A stretch of DNA of 64,000 bases, taken from NCBI GenBank assembly GCA_002305165.1, contig DBQI01000061.1:6019-70018 (forward strand), given 5' to 3'. A model generated the notes under the pieces. The model saw only the letters and a program-made list of their open reading frames with translations, had not been told where the DNA came from and ran no database searches. Positions 1 to 6,638 of the stretch are shown in pieces (the stretch's first letter is position 1; every line of letters begins with the position of its first letter). The position numbers and the translations under genes were made by a program. The DNA is from Armatimonadetes bacterium UBA1398. Its GTDB lineage: Bacteria > Armatimonadota > Zipacnadia > UBA1398.

Positions 1-892
1 CTCGTATCCGGCTGGCGCTCTCAAGGGTATCCAGTTGGAGCCGCTCGGCTGCGGCCGCCAGGAGCCGACGGATCTCGGGGATGTCTGTTGTCGGGGGCTT
101 GGGAGCGTGGGAGTCGCCGGTCGGTTCCCCTTGGGAGACGTCGAGTCGGGCCGACTCGGCAGCGCTCAGAGTCGTGATATCGAGCCGGTCCCAGCCGATG
201 ATCGCGGGAACGCGCTGAGCGGGGCCTGCGGGCCCACCCAGATTGGGGATCGCGTCGCCCTCGGATCCAAGCTGCCACAGGCCCAGGGTGCGGTCATCGG
301 CCGTCATGGGGCCCACTGGGACTGCCGACACGTCCCGCGCCGCGGCGGAGATACGCACCTCAGCGATCTCACCGTCGCAGGAGAACTCCCGCGCGACCAG
401 AGAGCCGATGAAGAGGGGACCCGGCTCGATGTACGGCTCGACCACCCGAGTCACCGTCTCCCGCGCCACCTCGGCGCCGTCCACGAACAAGGCCACGCAG
501 TTCGCCTCGGAGACCATGCAGACGTAGTGCCAGACGCCGTCGGTGAGAGCGTACGAGCTGCCCACGTGGTCGGGAGTGCAGCCCGGCAGGTAGGCGGTGA
601 GCCGACCACTCTCCGGGAGGGTGAAGATCTCCCAGTGCGCGTTGGAGCTCTTCACCTCGTGGGCGATGACGATGTTGTAGGCTGTTGAAGAGCGCAGGCG
701 CACCCACATCTCCACGGTGAGGGGCGTGGCCTCGAAGCGCGGATGGTGGTCCACGCAAGCGGCGGAATGAAGCGCGTCCATAGCTGCGACGCACTCAGCG
801 TAGGGGCCGCTCCACTGGCCCCGGCTGTCTCCCACCAAGCCACCGAGGGCACACAGCACCAGGGTCAGCGCAAATGCTAGGCGTCGCGCCAT
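1..892 (-). CDS. Secreted LamG/concanavalin-like protein, 3' truncated by window edge
   Basis: The minus-strand frame is open from an ATG at 892 to the window edge (297 codons), so the C-terminus is missing. Residues 1-26 form a signal peptide (MARR, hydrophobic core, then DSRGQ). Residues about 50-190 look like a laminin-G/concanavalin A-like sandwich: a TVEMWVRL strand, a DGVWHYVCMV strand, VALFVDGAEV and a terminal GEIAEVRIS strand, the usual LamG_3 order. The start has an AGGTAGGTGA-type ribosome site about 10 nt upstream. It is divergent from the small gene at 1077. A second LamG protein lies at 60256. Extracellular sugar binding is likely; the partner is unknown. Confidence 0.8.
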   Translation of the reverse strand, partial: MARRLAFALTLVLCALGGLVGDSRGQWSGPYAECVAAMDALHSAACVDHHPRFEATPLTVEMWVRLRSSTAYNIVIAHEVKSSNAHWEIFTLPESGRLTAYLPGCTPDHVGSSYALTDGVWHYVCMVSEANCVALFVDGAEVARETVTRVVEPYIEPGPLFIGSLVAREFSCDGEIAEVRISAAARDVSAVPVGPMTADDRTLGLWQLGSEGDAIPNLGGPAGPAQRVPAIIGWDRLDITTLSAAESARLDVSQGEPTGDSHAPKPPTTDIPEIRRLLAAAAERLQLDTLESASRIR

Positions 893-1076
893 ATGCGCTT
901 CACCTACCTCTCTGGAGGTGCGTTTGTGCATCGAGCGGCGGAATCCTTGTGGTACATTGGGCCGCTGGCCACATCGGCTTGGCCGGCGTTGGCGCTCGGA
1001 GGCAAAGGAGTCCAGGCGGCTGCCACCGTAACCATTGTGTGACCTCGGTAGCGCACCGAAGCTGGAGGGCATGAGT

Positions 1077-1442
1077 ATGCCGGATAATCGCGTGGACGAA
1101 CTGATGGACGAGGGCCGCGGGCAGGATGAGACGATTCTCGACGTCATCGCGCGGTGGATGAATGCCCTCTGGGTCTGGAGCGGTCACACCGCTCGCCGGA
1201 TCGGGCGCTGGATCAAGAAGCGGGCCCGGATCGCCTGGGTCGAGCGGGAGATCCTGATGACCAAGCGCAGCCGGGCCCAGGCGCTCCAGGCCCTCGGCGA
1301 GAGCGTGTATGGGACTTTCCGCGACGAGGTGATGGGACGGCCTGAACTGATGCTCCAGGTTGACCAGATCCAGCAACTGGAGCTAGACCTGGCCCGGCAG
1401 CGCCGCCTGCTTGATCGTATCGAGCGCGAGGAGTTGGGCTAG
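1077..1442 (+). CDS. Small hypothetical coiled-coil protein
   Basis: About 121 residues if the ATG at 1077 is used, which sits 7 nt after GGAGGG; the ATG at 1071 is too close to that site. The sequence has an acidic N-terminus, an amphipathic Trp-rich middle (ARWMNALWVW) followed by a basic patch (RWIKKRARIAW), and a C-terminal heptad-like helix (QLELDLARQRRLLDRIE). This suggests a peripheral membrane or coiled-coil protein. I do not recognise a family. It converges on the acetyltransferase gene, and the two stop codons share the palindrome CTAG at 1439-1442. Confidence 0.6.
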   Translation: MPDNRVDELMDEGRGQDETILDVIARWMNALWVWSGHTARRIGRWIKKRARIAWVEREILMTKRSRAQALQALGESVYGTFRDEVMGRPELMLQVDQIQQLELDLARQRRLLDRIEREELG

Positions 1443-1918
1443 AGCCGGCCCACCATACGGAACGCGTCATGGCGGTTCCGGTAGTACCGCCTCACAACGT
1501 GAGCGACGCGCATGCCGTTGCGCTTGTAGAGGGCGATGGCCCCCACGTTGTCGACGCTCACATGGAGTCGCACCTCGCGCATGCCGCGTCCGCGGAGGTG
1601 CCCGAAGCTGGCACTGAGTAGCGTCTGGCCCAGTCCCTGGCGTTGGTGGGACGGCAGCACGCCGATGAGGGCGATCTCCCCCACCCTCCTCACGAGCGAC
1701 AGCGGGAACGGTGTAGCCGTCGCCACAGCGAACCCCACGATCCCGCCCTCCGTGCGCGCGACGATGAACCCCGTGCCGGCCCTGTTGAGGTAATCGGCGA
1801 GGGTCTCCACGGTGTAGGGCACATCGAAGCACTCGCGAGTGATCGCGTAGATCGCCCGCAGCTCCTCGCGCGAGACGGGCGTAAGTCGGAAGTTCGTCTG
1901 GCGCGCCGCGTGGGCCAC
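1439..1918 (-). CDS. GNAT family N-acetyltransferase (RimI-like)
   Basis: About 159 residues from a GTG at 1918. The acetyl-CoA binding loop is seen as GVLPSHQRQGLGQTLL (the R/Q-x-x-G-x-G/A pattern), followed by RLHVSVDNVGAIALYKRNGM, typical of RimI-type ribosomal-protein or small-molecule acetyltransferases. The frame stays open to 2263, but that upstream part lies over a promoter and is low in domain character, so I start near the fold. The exact start is uncertain: the ribosome site (GGCGGGA) is weak. The gene is divergent from mgtE. The substrate cannot be told from sequence. Confidence 0.75.
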   Translation of the reverse strand: MAHAARQTNFRLTPVSREELRAIYAITRECFDVPYTVETLADYLNRAGTGFIVARTEGGIVGFAVATATPFPLSLVRRVGEIALIGVLPSHQRQGLGQTLLSASFGHLRGRGMREVRLHVSVDNVGAIALYKRNGMRVAHVVRRYYRNRHDAFRMVGRL

Positions 1919-1997
1919 GGTTCGTCGGTTCCCGCCGTTCGGTGTAGTACCGGTTGGTTCGGTGACCCGCCGCCGGGTCCTACCAGATAAAGGCCAG

Positions 1998-2026
1998 TTG
2001 ACGGCGGGGTGCGTGATTGGTACATT
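1998..2026 (+). promoter_or_regulatory. Putative sigma70 promoter for mgtE
   Basis: TTGACG at 1998-2003, a 17-bp spacer, and TACATT at 2021-2026. This gives five of six matches at -35 and four of six at -10. It predicts a leader of about 210 nt ahead of mgtE. Confidence 0.5.
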
Positions 2027-2083
2027 CGCCGCATCATCCTCCACCCCCGCTTGCGCGGGCAGTAAGCCAGGGAGTGTCAGACG

Positions 2084-2194
2084 ATGGACGACCCAGCGAG
2101 TAAGCGTTGCTGGTCGCGATGCACTAGCTCGATTCGCACTCTGGTATTCCAGATTCCAGACTCGACTCCGCCCGAGGGAGCCGGGGTCGTCTAG
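2084..2194 (+). CDS. Putative 36-residue leader peptide upstream of mgtE
   Basis: ATG at 2084 with GGGAG at 2070-2074 (9-nt spacing), 36 codons, TAG at 2192-2194. The peptide begins MDDPASK and ends rich in Pro and Glu (STPPEGAGVV). It lies wholly inside the predicted mgtE leader. An acidic/proline N-terminus recalls the Salmonella mgtL leader peptide, where such residues destabilise translating ribosomes at low magnesium; that parallel is inference. It may equally be a chance frame, since the length is short and no homologue could be searched. Confidence 0.3.
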   Translation: MDDPASKRCWSRCTSSIRTLVFQIPDSTPPEGAGVV

Positions 2195-2207
2195 CTCGGC
2201 GTCCCCT

Positions 2208-2242
2208 ATGCCTCCGGGCCCGGTCGGGTCCAGGGGAGGCAT
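2208..2242 (+). promoter_or_regulatory. Hairpin sequestering the mgtE ribosome site
   Basis: ATGCCTCC (2208-2215) is the exact complement of GGAGGCAT (2235-2242). The right arm contains the mgtE Shine-Dalgarno sequence GGGGAGG (2233-2239), so the folded form would block initiation at 2246. The left arm begins 14 nt after the stop of the short leader frame, within the footprint of a ribosome stalled or terminating there. Confidence 0.5.
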
Positions 2243-2245
2243 CGG

Positions 2246-3649
2246 ATGGGAGCCGAGACCCAAGAGATCCGAGCCCTACTTCGTGAAGCCGTGCTTGAGC
2301 GGGATCTGAGCGCCATCCGGCAGATGGTCCGGGAACTGGATGAGCCGGAGTTCGTGGCCGTCCTGGGGGCAATGCTCGCCGAGGTGCCTGCGCCGGAAGC
2401 CGCAGCCTGCGTGGAGCAGCTTCCCGCTGAGCTTGCGGCGACCGTCCTGCAGGCGGTCCCGAGAGAACTCGGCTCCGAGATCCTGAGCACCATGGATGAT
2501 GAGCCACGGGCCTCAGCGGCTCGGTTCCTAGACTCCGAGGATCTGGCTCTGCTCCTGCACGACCTTCCCGACGACGAGGCCGTGGACGTCCTCCAGGACT
2601 TGGACGACGAGATGGCGGCCTCGGTCATCGACCAGCTCCCACCGCCTGCCCAGCGCCAGTTGCAGGACCTCATCGCCTACGATGAGGAGTCCGCGGGCGG
2701 CCTGATGACCACCGAGTTCGCGACGGTGCCGGCCGGCGGCACCGCACGCCAGGCCATGGGGCACATTCGAAAGACGGCGAGCCATGTCGAGGACCTCAAT
2801 GTGGTCTACGTCATCGATGCCACCGGAGCGCTGACGGGCCTCGTGTCGCTGCGCGACCTGGTGCTGGCCGATGATGAAGAGCTTGTCTCGGACCTCATGG
2901 AGCGCCACGCCCGCTGGGTGGGCGAGCACGATGACCAGGAGCAGGTGGCGCATTACATGGTGTCGCACGAACTGGACGCCATCCCTGTTGTGGACGATGC
3001 CGGGCTCCTGCTGGGGCAGATCACAATTGACGATGCCGCCGAGGTCATGGCCATGGAGGCCTCGGAGGACATGAGCCGGGTGTCGGGACTTCATGGTGAA
3101 GACCGGCCCTTCAGTCCAGTATGGGCATCGATGGGACGACGTCTGCCGTGGCTGTTGGTGAACATCCCCCTCGCGGCGCTTGCGGCGGCTGTGGTGCATC
3201 AGTTCACTGACGCGATCGCCGCGATGCCGGTGATCGTGGGACTGCTGCCGCTGGTGGGCGGCCTGGCGGGCAATGCCGCTGGACAGACGGTCACGGTCCA
3301 TGTTCGGGCTCTGGCGGTGGGGGACGTGGAGCCCAGCGATCTTTGGCGCTGCGTGAGCCGTCAGACGGCCCTCGGCCTCGTAGTCGGATTGGTTCTGGGG
3401 GCGATCGTGGGCGCCGTACAGATCATATGGGGCCAGCCGATGTTCATCACCCTGCTGGCCGCGGCCGCCACGACGCTCAACTGCGGCGTGGCGTGCTGCA
3501 TAGGAGCCTTGCTGCCGATCCTCCTCAAGCGGTGGCGCCTCGATCCCGCCATGGGAGCCAACTTGCTGACGACCTCCATGACTGACGCGGCGGGCTACCT
3601 GCTCGTCCTCGGCCTCACCTCGGCCGCACTGATCGTTGGGCTGGGTTAG
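2246..3649 (+). CDS. mgtE: Magnesium transporter MgtE
   Basis: 467 residues, near the family's usual 450. Residues 1-140 are the acidic MgtE_N superhelix, about 150-270 hold two CBS domains (VYVIDATGALTGLVSLRDL and a second starting DAIPVVDDAGLLLGQI), and 295-467 carry five membrane helices. The selectivity-region motif GGLAGNAAGQT and the C-terminal DPAMGANLLTTSMTDAAGY are characteristic. The protein is a dimeric Mg channel in the inner membrane whose cytosolic domains close the pore when Mg is high. The strong site GGGGAGG precedes the ATG but lies within a predicted hairpin. Confidence 0.95.
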   Translation: MGAETQEIRALLREAVLERDLSAIRQMVRELDEPEFVAVLGAMLAEVPAPEAAACVEQLPAELAATVLQAVPRELGSEILSTMDDEPRASAARFLDSEDLALLLHDLPDDEAVDVLQDLDDEMAASVIDQLPPPAQRQLQDLIAYDEESAGGLMTTEFATVPAGGTARQAMGHIRKTASHVEDLNVVYVIDATGALTGLVSLRDLVLADDEELVSDLMERHARWVGEHDDQEQVAHYMVSHELDAIPVVDDAGLLLGQITIDDAAEVMAMEASEDMSRVSGLHGEDRPFSPVWASMGRRLPWLLVNIPLAALAAAVVHQFTDAIAAMPVIVGLLPLVGGLAGNAAGQTVTVHVRALAVGDVEPSDLWRCVSRQTALGLVVGLVLGAIVGAVQIIWGQPMFITLLAAAATTLNCGVACCIGALLPILLKRWRLDPAMGANLLTTSMTDAAGYLLVLGLTSAALIVGLG

Positions 3650-3699
3650 CCTCCCGTACTTGGCTCGGCCAGGTCTGAGTGGTACGATCACACATGCTG

Positions 3700-3752
3700 A
3701 TGGGGATGGGGTTCCCCTGAACCGCCCTCAGGGGCTGATGACTCCTACTTGC
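3700..3752 (+). promoter_or_regulatory. Fluoride riboswitch (crcB motif)
   Basis: GGGGATGGGGTTCCCCTGAA at 3702-3721 is followed by CCGCCCTCAGGGG and GCTGATGACTCCTAC (ending 3748). This matches the fluoride aptamer: G-rich stem with GATGG, the TGAACCGC linker, a short hairpin, and the invariant GCTGATG-CTCCTAC tail. It lies upstream of crcB, the classical fluoride exporter target. The tail CTCCT (3742-3746) is complementary to AGGAG (3789-3793), the ribosome site of the following short frame, so translational control by sequestering that site is plausible. Confidence 0.9.
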
Positions 3753-3803
3753 CAACCCTGGTCCTGATGGTGACGGACCCTTGGATGAAGGAGGCACAGC
3801 CTG

Positions 3804-3899
3804 ATGCTCGCTACGGTCTCTCTACGGTTCCACCCAGTGCGGCGCCATCACTGTCGAACGCTCAATCTCCGAGGCTGCTACCCGCCATGCAGCAAGTAG
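3804..3899 (+). CDS. Putative 31-residue leader frame between fluoride riboswitch and crcB
   Basis: ATG at 3804 with an excellent AAGGAGG at 3788-3794 (9-nt spacing), 31 codons, TAG at 3897-3899. It ends 13 nt inside crcB in another frame. The product is basic and Cys/His-containing (LRFHPVRRHHC) with no recognised function. The strongest ribosome site in the leader belongs to this frame rather than to crcB, which suggests translational coupling: ribosomes finishing here could restart at the crcB ATG at 3887. A chance frame or a sequencing frameshift cannot be excluded. Confidence 0.35.
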   Translation: MLATVSLRFHPVRRHHCRTLNLRGCYPPCSK

Positions 3900-4264
3900 C
3901 TCTCGTGATGATTGGAGGCAGTCTCGGCACGCTTCTGCGCTACCTCACGGGGCTGCTCGCCGCGCGACACCTCGGGGCGTCCTATGCTTGGGGCACCCTC
4001 ATCGTGAACCTTCTGGGTTGTTTCTTTATTGGAGTCTGCTTCGAGTTGGCCGATCAGAGGGCCATCCTCGGGCCATCGGCGCGCCTGCTGCTGGTCACAG
4101 GGTTCCTTGGTGCCATGACAACCTTCTCGACCTACGCACTCGAAAGCGTCGGGTATGCCAGAGAGGGAAGCCTGTGGCTCATGGTGGCGAACGTGGTAGC
4201 GAACAACCTTGGCGGAGGGCTGCTGCTTCTCGCAGGGATGTGGATCGCCTGGCGCTTCGCTTAG
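3887..4264 (+). CDS. crcB: Fluoride exporter CrcB/Fluc
   Basis: 125 residues from the ATG at 3887, the usual size for the family; in-frame codons upstream add a tail without membrane character. Four membrane helices are visible. Motifs are GGSLGTLLRYLTG in helix 1, GTLIVNLLGCFFIG in helix 2 and the GFLGAMTTFSTYALE signature in helix 3, which carries the pore Phe and Ser/Thr residues. Two copies form an antiparallel fluoride channel in the inner membrane. The fluoride riboswitch immediately upstream confirms the role. Confidence 0.95.
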   Translation: MQQVALVMIGGSLGTLLRYLTGLLAARHLGASYAWGTLIVNLLGCFFIGVCFELADQRAILGPSARLLLVTGFLGAMTTFSTYALESVGYAREGSLWLMVANVVANNLGGGLLLLAGMWIAWRFA

Positions 4265-4391
4265 GAGGGTGGTCCAATGGCAGTGCGGTACACCGGGACC
4301 GCGATCCACTGCAACTAGCCACGATGCCGCGGTGCGGGCACAATGGGAGTGGGCACGTAGCTCAACCTACCGGAGAGGGCACAGCACACCG

Positions 4392-4802
4392 ATGAGCAAG
4401 GCCGCCAGGATATCTATCGTTGCCGTCGTTGCGCTCGCTGTCGTGGGGGTGCTAGTAGCGAAGGGCTCCCGAGCGCCCGCGGACGGCGCCATAGTCACTT
4501 CGGGCCTCCCGACGCTGCTTGAGCTTGGCAGCACCAAGTGCATCCCATGCAAGCAGATGGCTCCCATCCTCGATGAGCTCTCCCGCGACTACGAGGGTGT
4601 ATTCGCCGTTGAGCTCATCGATGTATACGAGCACCCGAGCGCGGCGGAGCATTACGGCGTCTCCATCATCCCCACCCAGGTGTTCCTGGATGCTGACGGA
4701 AATGAACTCTTCCGGCACACGGGCTTCTACGCCAAGGCGGACATCTTGGCCAAGTGGGCCGAGTTCGGCGTGGGCACGCTAGCCGATGGAGCGGACGGGT
4801 AG
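4392..4802 (+). CDS. Membrane-anchored thioredoxin-like protein
   Basis: 136 residues. An N-terminal membrane anchor (residues about 7-24) is followed by a thioredoxin fold outside the inner membrane. The active site is CIPC (Cys50, Cys53) after ELGSTK, and the cis-proline strand reads GVSIIPTQVFLDADG. The ATG at 4392 puts the anchor at the N-terminus; a GGAGAGG lies about 14 nt upstream. The CcdA-like gene follows after 9 nt and probably supplies its electrons. The pair resembles thioredoxin/CcdA modules for cytochrome c maturation or extracytoplasmic disulfide reduction. Confidence 0.9.
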   Translation: MSKAARISIVAVVALAVVGVLVAKGSRAPADGAIVTSGLPTLLELGSTKCIPCKQMAPILDELSRDYEGVFAVELIDVYEHPSAAEHYGVSIIPTQVFLDADGNELFRHTGFYAKADILAKWAEFGVGTLADGADG

Positions 4803-4811
4803 CCCAGACCC

Positions 4812-5510
4812 ATGGACGAGGTATTCGGTGGACTCAGCAGAGCCGTGGAGGGTGCGCCTCTACTGGCGCTGGCAGCTTCCGTGGTCTGGGGGGTCCTGAG
4901 CATCGTTCTGAGCCCGTGCCACCTCGCGGCTATTCCGCTGGTGGTGGGGTTCATCGGCGAGCAGGGCCGGACATCGGGCCGGCACGCCTTCGCCCTCTCG
5001 TTGCTCTTCGGCTTAGGCATCCTCGTGACCATCGCCCTCATCGGGGCGGTCACTGCGGCCCTAGGGCGGCTGATGGGCGACGCGGGCCCTTGGGCGACCT
5101 ACCTCACCGTCGCCGTCCTGCTCATCGTCGGGCTGCATCTGCTCGATGTGATCCCAATCGACTTCCGTGGCGCGAACCCGAGCGGCTTCAGGCGTCGCGG
5201 CCTGATAGCGGCTTTCCTGTTGGGGCTCCTCCTAGGCGTGGCCCTGGGCCCCTGCACCTTCGCCTACATGGCGCCGATGCTCGCGGTGACCTTCCGAACG
5301 GCAGCCGAGAGTCCCGTCTACGGCGCCGCATTGCTGCTGGCCTACGGCGTCGGGCATTGCGGGGTGATCGTCGCCGCGGGCACCTCAACAGAGCTTGTGC
5401 AGCGGTTCCTGAACTGGAACGAGTCATCCCGGGGAGCGGTAGTCCTGAAGCGCATCTGCGGGGCACTCGTGATCGTCGCCGGGCTGTATCTCCTGTGGAA
5501 GGGCGCCTAG
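4812..5510 (+). CDS. CcdA/DsbD-family transmembrane electron carrier
   Basis: 232 residues with six predicted membrane helices. The two redox cysteines lie in SPCHLA (Cys36) and GPCTFAY (Cys148), the positions that form the membrane disulfide in CcdA and the DsbD beta domain. It moves reducing power from cytosolic thioredoxin to extracytoplasmic thioredoxin-like proteins, here most likely the product of the gene just upstream. No cytochrome c biogenesis genes are in the window, so the final acceptor is unknown. Confidence 0.9.
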   Translation: MDEVFGGLSRAVEGAPLLALAASVVWGVLSIVLSPCHLAAIPLVVGFIGEQGRTSGRHAFALSLLFGLGILVTIALIGAVTAALGRLMGDAGPWATYLTVAVLLIVGLHLLDVIPIDFRGANPSGFRRRGLIAAFLLGLLLGVALGPCTFAYMAPMLAVTFRTAAESPVYGAALLLAYGVGHCGVIVAAGTSTELVQRFLNWNESSRGAVVLKRICGALVIVAGLYLLWKGA

Positions 5511-5532
5511 CGGCCTTCCAGACACTCGGCGC

Positions 5533-5561
5533 TTGACGCTCTATCTATCGGAGCGAATAAT
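5533..5561 (+). promoter_or_regulatory. Sigma70-type promoter ahead of the lipoprotein-secretin cluster
   Basis: TTGACG at 5533-5538, a 17-bp spacer, and AATAAT at 5556-5561. Both boxes match five of six consensus bases. The surrounding 60 bp is strikingly AT-rich for this window. It leaves a leader of about 170 nt ahead of the lipoprotein gene at 5739, in which I recognise no riboswitch. Confidence 0.65.
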
Positions 5562-5738
5562 ACACAGGTTGATAGTAAACGTACAAACTAAATCGGAATG
5601 CCGGCGCTCTGGGACGGCATGTGCAGTGATGTATGGACCTGCCTGCTTCGGGCGGATACCCTCTCCTGGCCTGACTCCGGTGCGGGCTGTCGGAGGGGCT
5701 ATTCAGGGTGTCCCACCCAGTTGGAGGTACAAGGCAAC

Positions 5739-6548
5739 ATGGTGCGTCGCGCGTGGTTTGTCACAGCCATAGCCTCTTTGGTGGTGTTCTCCGCCAGTCT
5801 GTGGGTCGTCTCTTGCGCCGGTTCCCCTGGGCTGCCTTACGACACGCTTCCACTGGGCACCGGCCTCACCGTAGTCCCCGCCGAAGACGAGGATGCCCTT
5901 CCCTCGCTGACAGTCCTTGCCGAGCGCACCGCTGACTATCGCGGAGAAGACCGGTACGTCATCTATGGCGTGTCCGGCCGCTTCGCGCAGATCGTGAACT
6001 CCGTCGGCACGCCCATCACAGGCCCAGGAATCGCGGCCCTCATTTACACTGACGCAGATCGTGGGCGGGTCCTGCGAACGGTGGTCTTCGGTGATCCGGG
6101 ACCCGGCTCCCCGATGCCGACCATCGAAGCGCAGACGGTGGATGAGCAACTGTTCGATCTAGCCAAGGGCGAACTCCCCCGTCCCCCGCGCGTGGTTGTG
6201 TCCGTGGCCGCGGTGCATGCCGGCATCGACGCGGGTCCGGCCGGGCGGATCGACGGCGACGTGTTCACGGGCGGCGTGGCCGTGATGGACCTGGAAGCGC
6301 CGGGGCCGCTCAATGTTATCGCCTTCGAAGGTGCGCGCGGGGATACGCCGATGGAGTTCCGGCGCGTGTCAGCGGATAAGCAGGGCATCCGGGCGACCGT
6401 CACTGGGTCAGGACACGTGGTGGCGACGCGTGACCTTCAAGGGCTTGTTCGCATCGCTGAGGGTAGGGCGGTACGGCTGCAGGTTGACCTCCGGGGTGGC
6501 GCCGTGCGCGAGCTGACGCTTGCGCCCGCACTGCCGCCCACGGAGTGA
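5739..6548 (+). CDS. Lipoprotein of unknown function, first gene of the secretin cluster
   Basis: 269 residues. The ATG at 5739 follows GGAGGT (5723-5728) by 10 nt. A lipoprotein signal peptide ends in the lipobox WVVS-Cys26. The mature part is mainly beta-strand, poor in Lys, with segments such as RYVIYGVSGRFAQIVNS and RVVVSVAAVHAG; I do not recognise a domain. It is 90 bp upstream of three secretin genes on the same strand and shares their probable promoter. A pilotin or periplasmic partner of the secretins is a reasonable guess from position alone. Confidence 0.75.
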   Translation: MVRRAWFVTAIASLVVFSASLWVVSCAGSPGLPYDTLPLGTGLTVVPAEDEDALPSLTVLAERTADYRGEDRYVIYGVSGRFAQIVNSVGTPITGPGIAALIYTDADRGRVLRTVVFGDPGPGSPMPTIEAQTVDEQLFDLAKGELPRPPRVVVSVAAVHAGIDAGPAGRIDGDVFTGGVAVMDLEAPGPLNVIAFEGARGDTPMEFRRVSADKQGIRATVTGSGHVVATRDLQGLVRIAEGRAVRLQVDLRGGAVRELTLAPALPPTE

Positions 6549-6638
6549 GCCAGCCCGCCACCCGTACCCGCCCCAAGCGCAACGGTAAGCTATCCGGTCA
6601 AGGAGCCGAGACGGACCCACTAGGGGGACAGATCCCAC

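Larger units (their letters stand above)
1919..2245. other. Intergenic region between GNAT and mgtE: regulatory leader
   Basis: A 327-bp divergent gap. On the plus strand it contains a sigma70-like promoter (1998-2026), a short open frame with a ribosome site (2084-2194) and an inverted repeat that covers the mgtE ribosome site (2208-2242). I looked for an M-box magnesium riboswitch and did not see its conserved segments. No convincing promoter for the acetyltransferase was found on the minus strand. Confidence 0.6.

Noticed and set aside
1919..2245. M-box magnesium riboswitch before mgtE
   Set aside because: The conserved M-box segments were not found; the leader shows a different arrangement.
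2528..3691. 387-codon open frame antisense to mgtE
   Set aside because: Wholly opposite a well-supported transporter, with His/Arg/Gln-rich composition typical of mirror frames in GC-rich DNA.
4265..4391. tRNA-like sequence between crcB and the thioredoxin gene
   Set aside because: Some tRNA-like phrases, but no T-loop sequence and stems do not form a cloverleaf.
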